Positions 6,722 to 12,277 of a DNA stretch of 29,511 nucleotides are shown piece after piece. The notes beneath the pieces are model-generated. The model made no database searches. It saw nothing but the letters and a program-made list of their open reading frames with translations, and was not told the origin of the DNA. Position 1 is the first letter of the stretch; each line of letters opens with the position of its first letter. The translations under genes and the position numbers were made by a program. Origin of the DNA: a virus; IMG/VR virus record IMGVR_UViG_3300017779_005138, positions 1-29,511 of that record; one strand, written 5' to 3'.

Positions 6722-6830
6722 ATTTTTTTCCTTGTTGTCTCGATTTTTTATTTCCATTTCTTTTTAGAGATTTCTCCCAGGATCTGGAAGTTGAATGCGT
6801 TTTGCCTCGTCCTTTGATACCTTTACTCAA
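6681..6830 (-). CDS. Possible 49-residue basic protein with TTG start
   Basis: A frame starting at TTG 6828-6830, with GGTGGAG a few bases upstream, reads LSKGIKGRGKTHSTSRSWEK and remains very basic to TGA 6681-6683. The TTG overlaps the stop of the 53-residue gene before it (TTGA), and the frame overlaps the next gene by 41 bases. It fills a gap in an otherwise gapless operon, which favours it. The rare start and overlap leave doubt. Confidence 0.35.
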   Translation of the reverse strand: MSKGIKGRGKTHSTSRSWEKSLKRNGNKKSRQQGKKYVKSNSAASSTMG

Positions 6831-6988
6831 GATCTCCACCCTTGTGCTTTAAGCGTTTCTCTTTTTCTTCCTCTATTCGCGATACTATTTTTATAGCCCG
6901 AATAGTTGGGTCTTTTCTCTACTGGCAAAGGAGGAATAAACTGAATCTTGCCTCCCTTTGCTAAAAATTGCTGAGTGTGTTGACTCAT
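6827..6988 (-). CDS. 53-residue basic protein, function unknown
   Basis: ATG 6986-6988 overlaps the stop of the SWIM zinc-finger gene (ATGA). The product begins MSQHTQQFLAKGGKIQFIPP and ends with a basic stretch (NRGRKRETLKAQGWRS). The end RGRKRETLKAQGWRS looks like a short DNA-binding or AT-hook-like tail. No known family recognised. Confidence 0.6.
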   Translation of the reverse strand: MSQHTQQFLAKGGKIQFIPPLPVEKRPNYSGYKNSIANRGRKRETLKAQGWRS

Positions 6989-7227
6989 AATACTCTCACA
7001 AAACTATCAAAGGTTGTTTTTTCGACCTTTTTTAAGACAGCTTTCGAATGCTTACAATAACCATGATATACAAATCCATGACAGCTGCATTGAAATCCTT
7101 CGTTAGTTAATTCAACGTCGTATTGTTTTCCAGTGCTACCTTCGACCGGCCAAACAACGCCGACGTACATATGGCCTTTAGGATTAAACCTTGTAGGCCT
7201 TAGATATTTGTTTCGAAACTTTCTCAT
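6985..7227 (-). CDS. SWIM-type zinc-finger protein
   Basis: 80 residues from ATG 7225-7227, which overlaps the stop of the upstream gene (ATGA). A GTG 18 bases earlier is an alternative. Residues 47-60 read CSCHGFVYHGYCKH, i.e. CxC...CxH, the SWIM zinc-finger signature, preceded by a strand pair (YDVELTNEGFQ) as in SWIM domains. SWIM modules occur in bacterial SNF2 proteins, transposases and recombination mediators, and bind DNA or proteins. Here the domain is nearly the whole protein. A stand-alone SWIM finger in a phage early-type operon suggests a role in DNA transactions, but no partner is evident. Confidence 0.75.
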   Translation of the reverse strand: MRKFRNKYLRPTRFNPKGHMYVGVVWPVEGSTGKQYDVELTNEGFQCSCHGFVYHGYCKHSKAVLKKVEKTTFDSFVRVL

Positions 7228-7403
7228 TTCTTTGGAAATACCCACTTAACTAGGCCTTGTGAACCGTTAGGAAATCTTTTAAATATAACAAAGTAATGAT
7301 TCATTTGCTTTGCATATTTTTTAGCTGACTTTTGAGCTTCTTTAAAACAGGTGAAGCTGCTTATTGTGCCAACTTTTTCATTAAATACATCATAATATAA
7401 CAT
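7224..7403 (-). CDS. 59-residue basic protein, function unknown
   Basis: Frame from ATG 7401-7403 (overlapping the upstream TAA as TAATG) to TGA 7224-7226. Sequence starts MLYYDVFNEKVGTISSF, continues with a basic helix (KEAQKSAKKYAKQM) and ends with strands (YFVIFKRF, LVKWVF). The strand-helix-strand arrangement with the KEA..A.KYAK helix resembles the protein at 6419-6721 and may be a related small DNA-binding-like fold. Function unknown. Confidence 0.65.
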   Translation of the reverse strand: MLYYDVFNEKVGTISSFTCFKEAQKSAKKYAKQMNHYFVIFKRFPNGSQGLVKWVFPKK

Positions 7404-7714
7404 TATATAGCTCCTTCAATAATTGCTTTATTAACTATTCTACGCTCTTCTTCATCAGCTTCTTCTCTTCGAAGAACGATGGTTGAAGCTTCGCCAAAAA
7501 GAATTCTAGCGTCTTGGTCTCTTTTGAAACCATTCTCGCTAGCAAAATCCATTGAGCTAGTGAAGAAAACATTATCTCTATCTAAGAGATTCCAGTTTTC
7601 AATAACAGTTGAAAGTGCAAGAACGTCTCTCGCCCAATCGACTCTGTTACCAGCGCCTTCGTATATAGCGATTCCGCCGTTATCTGCTTCTAAAAATATT
7701 GATTCGTTTGACAT
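7403..7714 (-). CDS. Small acidic phage protein, function unknown
   Basis: 103 residues from ATG 7712-7714 (MSNESIFLEADNGG), chosen because CGGAG lies 8 bases upstream and because the promoter at 7747-7775 lies immediately before it. A longer frame to 7762 would start inside the promoter. The protein is acidic, with a Glu-rich end (RREEADEEERRIVNKAIIEG). It is the first gene of the unit reaching down to 6058. No recognised domain. Confidence 0.7.
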   Translation of the reverse strand: MSNESIFLEADNGGIAIYEGAGNRVDWARDVLALSTVIENWNLLDRDNVFFTSSMDFASENGFKRDQDARILFGEASTIVLRREEADEEERRIVNKAIIEGAI

Positions 7715-7732
7715 TTTTTTCTCCGTTATTTT

Positions 7733-7759
7733 TTTATCTTGATACCATCCTACCTCAAC
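7733..7759 (-). repeat. 27-bp -10/leader repeat, copy 2
   Basis: Identical to 6007-6033. It holds the end of the spacer, the TAGGAT -10 box and the start of the leader of this operon. Confidence 0.85.
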
Positions 7760-7775
7760 CACGCACAGATGTACA
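7747..7775 (-). promoter_or_regulatory. Promoter (A-tract, GCATGTACA, 17 bp, TAGGAT)
   Basis: On the minus strand an A-tract and GC precede TGTACA (7770-7775). After 17 bp comes TAGGAT (7747-7752), preceded by GG. The predicted transcript starts near 7740 and reaches the ATG at 7714 through a leader that carries CGGAG. Confidence 0.78.
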
Positions 7776-7832
7776 TGCTTTTTTTCATTTAAAAAGAAAA
7801 AAATGCGTTTTTATTAGATTTTAGCTGAAAGT

Positions 7833-7848
7833 GTTACAAAAATGTAAC
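7833..7848 (-). terminator. Weak hairpin after the 94-residue gene
   Basis: GTTACA (7833-7838) pairs with TGTAAC (7843-7848) around four A/T bases, just downstream of the stop at 7851 on the minus strand and before the next promoter. The stem is AT-rich and the following T run is remote, so it is at best a weak terminator. Confidence 0.25.
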
Positions 7849-7850
7849 AG

Positions 7851-8135
7851 TTAATGAAGACTATTATTTGATATATCGCTACCTTTTGGGATCTTAATAT
7901 TGCTCTCTCTTATAAGAGGAATAGATTCGATAGCACTATATAATATAGATTCTATTGCATCGTCTTCTTCGAATGCTATTGTATATAACTCTACACTGGC
8001 CTTTAATAATACTGCAGCATGCATCAACAAAAGCTTTTGATTATTACCACCGTTTTCCTCAGCAGCTTTATTAATAGCATTTTGTAAATGAAAAGCAAAG
8101 TTTTTCATCAAATCCATGTCAGATTTTTTATTCAT
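7851..8135 (-). CDS. Helical acidic phage protein, function unknown
   Basis: 94 residues, largely helical (MKNFAFHLQNAINKAAEENG, then LLLMHAAVLLKASVELYTIAF) with an acidic middle. AGGGG lies 5 bases before the ATG. It follows the Fe-S carrier gene by 8 bases and ends before the promoter at 7747-7775, so it closes the transcription unit that starts with the synthetase-like gene. No known motif. Confidence 0.65.
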   Translation of the reverse strand: MNKKSDMDLMKNFAFHLQNAINKAAEENGGNNQKLLLMHAAVLLKASVELYTIAFEEDDAIESILYSAIESIPLIRESNIKIPKGSDISNNSLH

Positions 8136-8143
8136 TGTTACCC

Positions 8144-8434
8144 CTAAACAGCAAAGGATTCACCACAACCACATGATGCCTTTGCATTGGGATTTACTAC
8201 CTTGAGATAGGATCCACCCAATTCTTGAACATAATCAATCGTGCATCCAAACACGAACATCTCTGCTATTGGATTAAGCCATAGGTTGCCTATGACAGCT
8301 TCTTGATCTGTAGTTCCCCATTCATATTGGAAACCAGAACATCCACCACCTTTGACAGTAAGCGAAACGTTTGGCTTTCCAACTGAAGCTAAATAGTACT
8401 TAGCAGAATCAGTTAATTTAATTGGTGCATTCAT
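8144..8434 (-). CDS. HesB/IscA-family A-type Fe-S cluster carrier
   Basis: 96 residues with the three conserved cysteines of A-type carriers: Cys32 in GGGCSGFQY and Cys88/Cys90 in SCGCGESF. An extra Cys sits at 64. Family members (IscA, ErpA, SufA) accept [2Fe-2S] or [4Fe-4S] clusters and pass them to apo-enzymes. They are typically about 105 residues, so this one is slightly short but complete. No ribosome site is evident before the ATG. It follows the tRNA gene by 33 bp on the same strand. A phage copy could mature a phage or host Fe-S enzyme, but the client is not identifiable here. Confidence 0.88.
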   Translation of the reverse strand: MNAPIKLTDSAKYYLASVGKPNVSLTVKGGGCSGFQYEWGTTDQEAVIGNLWLNPIAEMFVFGCTIDYVQELGGSYLKVVNPNAKASCGCGESFAV

Positions 8435-8467
8435 AGAACTATTTATATAAATAATCTTTTAACTCTG

Positions 8468-8552
8468 TGGCTCTGGGGGGTGGAGTCGAACCACCACGTC
8501 GTTAGACAATACATAAACAGTGTATCGCGTCTACCAATTCCGCCACCCCAGA
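8468..8552 (-). tRNA. tRNA with GUU (Asn) anticodon in a class-II, Leu-like body, CCA encoded
   Basis: 85 nt including CCA. Acceptor stem 8546-8552 with 8472-8478 (TCTGGGG/CCCCAGA) is perfect. The D arm is GCG..CGC with GG in the loop. The anticodon stem is ATACA/TGTAT with loop CTGTTTA, giving anticodon GTT at 8516-8518. The variable arm is long (TGTC-TAAC-GACG), and the T arm is GGTGG-TTCGACT-CCACC. The body up to GGCGGAATTGGTAGACGCG is the signature of bacterial tRNA-Leu, but the anticodon is Asn and the discriminator base is G73, which AsnRS of E. coli uses and LeuRS (A73) does not. It lies 5 bp after the synthetase-like gene and is probably co-transcribed with it. Confidence 0.9.
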
Positions 8553-8557
8553 TCAGA

Positions 8558-9385
8558 TTATGCAGCTTTAGCTTGTCTCCATTCTTCAGCCTTTTCGACT
8601 GCTGCTATCATTCTTGTCATACCGATTCCACCACCGACTCGAGGAAAGAAATCCATAGCTAAGAAGTCTTTAAGCTCTTGTTCAACTCTATCTTTTCCAA
8701 ATAACTTATAAAGAAGTTCAGCGTACTTACCTTCACTAATTGTATGGAACGTATGAGACATTTGCTCTTTATCAGTACTTCTTTCTGCAGAACCGATTGT
8801 TTCCATACCGTTTAATATTACATCAATCTTCTTACTTGTAAGTTCATCGTTATGGCGTGACATATTCCAGAATGGTGATGTAAATTCTGGAAAGTTTGTT
8901 ATCATTCCCCAACCAATCTCGTCTTCGTGCTCATTCTCAATCTCTTCAACTTCAAATTGATCTTGCCACTCCTTGTATGTTCTAATATCTAGCTCAGGAA
9001 AACCAAGATATTCACATAGTTCTATCTCCATGGCTTTAAGATCATTAATATCTCCTGGAAATTCAAATTCAAACATTGGAAATATGGTTTCATGTCGTCC
9101 TTCTACTGGCCTTGGTTCCTGTCTGTAGGAAGTCGAGATACAAAAAAACCCGTTCTCTGACGGGTTGGTTAATAACTCATATTCTAGCCACATTTGTCCC
9201 GTCTGCGGGAGCGGCCATATATTACCATTATATTGATATGTTGCTACTGTTTCTGGATCCTCACAAGCTGCTAATATACTCAGTCTATTTTGAGTATGAA
9301 CTTCATGGAACCCTTTAGATAAAAAAAAGGACCTTAAAAGGTCCGCTGTTTTAGTAAATTTTTGTGGTTTAATTAGCGATGTCAT
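8558..9385 (-). CDS. Class II aminoacyl-tRNA synthetase core, AsnRS/AspRS-like, no anticodon domain
   Basis: 275 residues covering only a class II catalytic core. Motif 1 is around LRSFFLSKGFHEVHT (residues 17-31). Motif 2 is around STSYRQEPRPVEGRHETIFP (84-103), with the class II Arg and HE. The NGMETIGSAERSTD stretch (192-205) matches the Asp/Asn/Lys-RS NGxEixxGxxR block. Motif 3 is GGGIGMTR (251-258). Full AsnRS or AspRS is over 400 residues because of an N-terminal OB anticodon domain, which is missing here. Such trimmed paralogues exist, for example the archaeal AsnRS-related asparagine synthetase. Either charging of the adjacent GUU tRNA or amino-acid amidation would fit. The ribosome site AGGAG precedes ATG, and a TATAAATA box lies 35 bp upstream. 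Confidence 0.82.
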   Translation of the reverse strand: MTSLIKPQKFTKTADLLRSFFLSKGFHEVHTQNRLSILAACEDPETVATYQYNGNIWPLPQTGQMWLEYELLTNPSENGFFCISTSYRQEPRPVEGRHETIFPMFEFEFPGDINDLKAMEIELCEYLGFPELDIRTYKEWQDQFEVEEIENEHEDEIGWGMITNFPEFTSPFWNMSRHNDELTSKKIDVILNGMETIGSAERSTDKEQMSHTFHTISEGKYAELLYKLFGKDRVEQELKDFLAMDFFPRVGGGIGMTRMIAAVEKAEEWRQAKAA

Positions 9386-9419
9386 TTTTAACTCCTAGGC
9401 ATAAATCATAAATTACTTT

Positions 9420-9427
9420 TATTTATA
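9420..9427 (-). promoter_or_regulatory. T4-late-like TATAAATA box upstream of the synthetase-like gene
   Basis: TATAAATA on the minus strand, 35 bp before the ATG at 9385. No good TGTACA-17-TATAAT element faces this gene, so a late-type promoter is the best visible candidate for the unit synthetase, tRNA, Fe-S carrier and 94-residue protein. Confidence 0.4.
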
Positions 9428-9439
9428 CAAAAAAAAGCA

Positions 9440-9468
9440 TGTACAACGAAAATAAAGTTTGGTATAAT
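9440..9468 (+). promoter_or_regulatory. Promoter (A-tract, GCATGTACA, 17 bp, TATAAT) for the forward island
   Basis: On the plus strand an A-tract and GC lead into TGTACA (9440-9445), then 17 bp, then TATAAT (9463-9468) preceded by GG. This is the closest match to the sigma70 consensus in the window. The expected transcription start (about 9475) coincides with the first ATG of the metallopeptidase gene (9474). Confidence 0.82.
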
Positions 9469-9473
9469 ATATT

Positions 9474-9830
9474 ATGTTGTCTTTAGAAATCATGGGTGGA
9501 ACTAGATTGGAACAGACGTTAACTGCTGAGGCTGTTACGTTTGCATTTAATCAACTCATTCCACGTATTAAAAATTGTACTCTTAATGTATATCTGGTAT
9601 CTTCTGATAGTTGTTTCGAAACCGACGATCGAGAATACGAAATAAGGATAAATAAGAACCAGACAGGCGATGATTTTTTAACCGCCGTATTTCATGAAAT
9701 GGTACATGTTAAACAGTACATACGTGGTCAACTCGATCAAGATAGCGACTTAGATTATTTCGATAGACCATCAGAAATAGAAGCTTACCAATTACAGGAG
9801 GAATTATTAGAATTATGGAAAAGCAAGTAA
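9474..9830 (+). CDS. Small zinc metallopeptidase-like protein (HExxH)
   Basis: 118 residues. Residues 74-78 are HEMVH, a HExxH zinc-binding site inside the segment AVFHEMVHVKQYIRG. A downstream PSEIEAY (99-105) offers the third zinc ligand (Glu), as in minigluzincin-type peptidases. A beta-rich N-terminal half precedes the active helix. Similar small proteins occur in T4-like marine phages, with unknown substrates. The first ATG lies only 5 bases after the -10 box, so the mRNA would be nearly leaderless. An internal ATG at 9492 would remove the first strand of the domain and also lacks a good ribosome site. It is the first gene of the forward island. Confidence 0.75.
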   Translation: MLSLEIMGGTRLEQTLTAEAVTFAFNQLIPRIKNCTLNVYLVSSDSCFETDDREYEIRINKNQTGDDFLTAVFHEMVHVKQYIRGQLDQDSDLDYFDRPSEIEAYQLQEELLELWKSK

Positions 9831-10072
9831 AAGATTACCAAACAACAGCTTATGAAATGTACAGAAAAGAATGCTTAGCAGCATTAGGAGAAAATGAAAG
9901 AATTAAGCTTGAAATACATAGTCTTCAAAAACAATTACAAGGTACCTATAAAAGAATAAAGGAACTATCAGATGAAAACATTAAGCTTAGGGTTTATCTT
10001 GCTGATGCTCGTGAGCAGCTCGGCCTTAGCACAGAACCCCTTACTCCGAACAGAAGTAAAAGACCACTTTAA
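9815..10072 (+). CDS. Coiled-coil protein overlapping the next gene
   Basis: 85 residues with a long heptad-like helix (ENERIKLEIHSLQKQLQG, then RIKELSDENIKLRVYLADAREQLG). No membrane segment. It overlaps the metallopeptidase end by 16 bases and the secreted glycine-zipper gene by 101 bases in another frame. A GGAGG site lies about 12 bases upstream of its ATG. The coiled coil reads well up to about residue 70. The last 15 residues (TEPLTPNRSKRPL) lie in the overlap and are proline-rich and unstructured. Confidence 0.6.
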   Translation: MEKQVKDYQTTAYEMYRKECLAALGENERIKLEIHSLQKQLQGTYKRIKELSDENIKLRVYLADAREQLGLSTEPLTPNRSKRPL

Positions 10073-10409
10073 AACAGTCATCGTACAAACACCTTACAAG
10101 GTAGAACTTTGTGCCAATCAACAAGTATCTGGTGACAAAACAGGCGACACTTTAGGCGGTGCAGTTCTCGGTGGATTGATAGGAAAGGCCTTGACTGGCG
10201 ATGATAACGCTGCTGGATTAGGCGCTTTGTTTGGTGGAATAATAGGTCATCAAAACAGTCAAGCAACTGGTGGAACTCAGCGTGTATGTCGATATGAAAC
10301 ACGATATAAAGAAGAATCTAAAAGGATATATTCATATTCTATAGTTACATTCTGGCATCAAGGTCAACAATATCAAGTTAAATTTTTAAAAAATACACCG
10401 TTAGGTTGA
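9972..10409 (+). CDS. Secreted glycine-zipper (17-kDa antigen-like) protein
   Basis: 145 residues. A clear signal peptide (MKTLSLGFILLMLVSSSALA, cleavage after residue 20) leads to a periplasmic or outer-membrane protein. Residues 57-92 hold two glycine-zipper helices (GDTLGGAVLGGLIGKAL, then GLGALFGGIIG), the glycine-zipper 2TM pattern of the Rickettsia 17-kDa surface antigen family. The family is usually a lipoprotein, but here no lipobox Cys exists. Two Cys (47 and 106) flank the zipper and may form a disulfide. AAGGA stands 8 bases before the ATG. It would place a small helical hairpin in the host envelope. A role in envelope remodelling, superinfection exclusion or lysis is possible. Confidence 0.78.
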   Translation: MKTLSLGFILLMLVSSSALAQNPLLRTEVKDHFKTVIVQTPYKVELCANQQVSGDKTGDTLGGAVLGGLIGKALTGDDNAAGLGALFGGIIGHQNSQATGGTQRVCRYETRYKEESKRIYSYSIVTFWHQGQQYQVKFLKNTPLG

Positions 10410-10464
10410 ATATATAGTTATTATGAAAAAGAATTCTAAAAAATTAATTAAAAAGGTAAATGCT

Positions 10465-10920
10465 ATGGATATGAGTATTCAATGGTTGTTAACTAATCCA
10501 GTTACTACTGCTTTAGTAGGACTAATTATTTTTTATATCGGTCTAAAAATGTTTTCAGGCGGTATGAAATCAATGGGTAATATGGAACATCTACAATACT
10601 TTTTAGGGAATCCAATTTATATGTTCTTTGGTGGAATTATAATGACACTCGCATGGCAATCGAGTTCGTTATCAACTACAGCAATTATTGCGTTGGTCGC
10701 ATCTGGAGCTCTACCACTTCCAGCTGCAGTTGCTTGTGTATTAGGTGCAAATATAGGAACTACAGGAACTATATGGTTAGCTGGATTCTTTGTATCTGAT
10801 GGAATGCCGAAAGGTGATACTTTACGTATTGCAATGGCGCATACTGGAATGAACTTAGCAATGGCAATAATGCTATTACCTTTTGTACATCACATCGCTA
10901 AATTTCTTGGAAGATTTTAA
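10465..10920 (+). CDS. Na+/phosphate cotransporter-like membrane protein (single repeat)
   Basis: 151 residues from ATG 10465-10467, where AAGG lies about 8 bases upstream. A frame to 10423 adds 14 Lys-rich residues without a ribosome site. The membrane protein carries QSSSLSTTAIIALVASGA followed by GANIGTTGT, the paired signature of Na/Pi cotransporters (PF02690; NptA/SLC34-like). Full transporters contain two inverted QSSS repeats and a PhoU-like tail. Here only one repeat with about four helices is present, so it may act as a homodimer or modify a host transporter. Phosphate supply limits marine phage replication, which makes this a candidate host-derived helper gene. Its stop overlaps the stop of the opposing glycan gene. 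Confidence 0.82.
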   Translation: MDMSIQWLLTNPVTTALVGLIIFYIGLKMFSGGMKSMGNMEHLQYFLGNPIYMFFGGIIMTLAWQSSSLSTTAIIALVASGALPLPAAVACVLGANIGTTGTIWLAGFFVSDGMPKGDTLRIAMAHTGMNLAMAIMLLPFVHHIAKFLGRF

Positions 10921-11588
10921 GCTTCACTGAGGTTAGCAAAAGATACAGATCCATCTTTATTTTTCTTAACCTCAGACCTCTTTGTGTATAACTCAGTTGT
11001 TACGTTATCATCAACGTTTATCTTATATTTGTCATGACTGTGGTGTAACACAAACTGCACGTCCTTAAATTCTCTAAACATACTTTGCCAAACAGGTCTC
11101 CAATTATTTGTCAACCTATTATTATTTGTATTTCCTCTGTCAGATTGTAAAGCTCCGTTAAAATCTGATACGCTCTTCACGTTAAAATCAAATATAGAAT
11201 CAAACCCATACATATGGACTTCATCAGCCTTTAACTTATTACAAGCATAATGAGTAGCCATATGGCCACAATTAAGATCAGTATAGTTTGCAACATATTT
11301 AGGTAATACTGTATAGAACTCTTTAACTTGATGCGCAACCTTTACAAAGTGTTGAGGATTCATTTCCATCCAGTGTTTAGGTCTAAATCCTAATACCCAT
11401 TCTCCATCAAGTTCTACTTGTTGTTTAGCTAAAGCATTCATAAATTTATAGTCAACTATACACGTTGCATATTTTTCCGGAACCTGAAATGCTATCTGAT
11501 TACACGCTAGTTTTAACCCTCTTCTCGGTGCATCTTGATATAAAAAAGAATGATCACCATTTCCTATGATATGAACTACTCTCTTCAT
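10917..11588 (-). CDS. Glycosyltransferase-like protein (DUF115/GT42-like Rossmann fold)
   Basis: 223 residues from ATG 11586-11588, which forms TAATG with the upstream stop and has GGAG before it. The N-terminus VVHIIGNGDHSFLY and the following LKLACNQIAF look like the nucleotide-binding start of DUF115/MptE-like and bacterial sialyltransferase-like (GT42) enzymes. GHMATHYACNKLKADEVHMYGFDS matches the second Rossmann segment of these folds (quoted in part: DEVHMYGFDS). It is the last gene of the glycan module, converging on the Na/Pi-like gene. The exact donor sugar cannot be told. Confidence 0.55.
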   Translation of the reverse strand: MKRVVHIIGNGDHSFLYQDAPRRGLKLACNQIAFQVPEKYATCIVDYKFMNALAKQQVELDGEWVLGFRPKHWMEMNPQHFVKVAHQVKEFYTVLPKYVANYTDLNCGHMATHYACNKLKADEVHMYGFDSIFDFNVKSVSDFNGALQSDRGNTNNNRLTNNWRPVWQSMFREFKDVQFVLHHSHDKYKINVDDNVTTELYTKRSEVKKNKDGSVSFANLSEA

Positions 11589-12277
11589 TACTTTCTCCAA
11601 TAATCCTTTATCCAACTTTGTGGGTTATAAGTCGCCATTGGTGTAGTTACCGATTCCCTTTGAGCCTGAACTACATTAGGTCTTCCGTGAAAACACACTA
11701 TAGATGTCTTATCATCAGGCTTATTTGGATACACTTGATATTTATAGGATTTTAAACGACCTGGATATTCATGTTGAAGTAGTTGATATCGCAATGGATT
11801 CATATATCCATGTAAGAACTCACCATCTCCTCTATATTGTGACTTAACCTCATTGATATTATGGCTTGCGTGTGTCCATATACTATTCCACATATAATAT
11901 TTCCATGACATAACAGCAGATTGTAATACGTTTTTAAGATGTGGTTGATGATCGTTAACAGATCCAACATCTTCTATTCCCATGAAATTACCATCATATT
12001 CAAATAACCAATCTAAATCCCCTGTGATTAATGTATCTAAATCAAAGTATATTACCCGTTCAGATAATCCATGAGAACAATCAAACAGTTGTAGTTTATT
12101 CCACCAACCATCATATCCTTTTTTTAATATCTTCGTTTCGATATTTGGTACGTCTTTATCAGAAAAACATATAAATTTATGATCTATAGTAGTATTACGT
12201 TCTATAGAAGCTTTTAAATTAATTACATATTCTATAGGAAACTTAGTTCCCCACCATACACAAGCAACTGTTATCAT
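11588..12277 (-). CDS. GT-A-type glycosyltransferase with DxD motif
   Basis: 229 residues. The segment VIYFDLDTLITGDLDWLF (DLD at about 78-80) is the DxD metal/nucleotide-sugar site of GT-A glycosyltransferases such as GT8-like enzymes. SIVCFHGRP near the end resembles the C-terminal His block of that group. No signal peptide is seen, so it is cytoplasmic. It overlaps its neighbours by 1 and 4 bases. It probably adds a sugar to a phage or host glycan built by this module. Confidence 0.7.
   Translation of the reverse strand: MITVACVWWGTKFPIEYVINLKASIERNTTIDHKFICFSDKDVPNIETKILKKGYDGWWNKLQLFDCSHGLSERVIYFDLDTLITGDLDWLFEYDGNFMGIEDVGSVNDHQPHLKNVLQSAVMSWKYYMWNSIWTHASHNINEVKSQYRGDGEFLHGYMNPLRYQLLQHEYPGRLKSYKYQVYPNKPDDKTSIVCFHGRPNVVQAQRESVTTPMATYNPQSWIKDYWRK

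Noticed and set aside
8440-8447. TATAAATA just before the Fe-S carrier gene as a late promoter
   Set aside because: It lies only 5 bases before the ATG, so transcription would begin inside the gene; chance octamers are common in this AT-rich DNA.
8468-8552. Plain tRNA-Leu
   Set aside because: Body is Leu-like, but the 7-base anticodon loop reads CTGTTTA with GTT, and the discriminator is G.
9076-9318. Plus-strand 80-codon frame inside the synthetase-like gene
   Set aside because: Antisense to a protein with clear class II motifs; no promoter or ribosome site.
10078-10302. Minus-strand frame opposite the glycine-zipper gene
   Set aside because: The forward frame has a signal peptide and zipper repeats; this one has no known pattern.
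9815-10409. Rz/Rz1-type nested spanin pair
   Set aside because: The first product lacks a membrane anchor and the second lacks a lipobox Cys, so spanin topology is not met.
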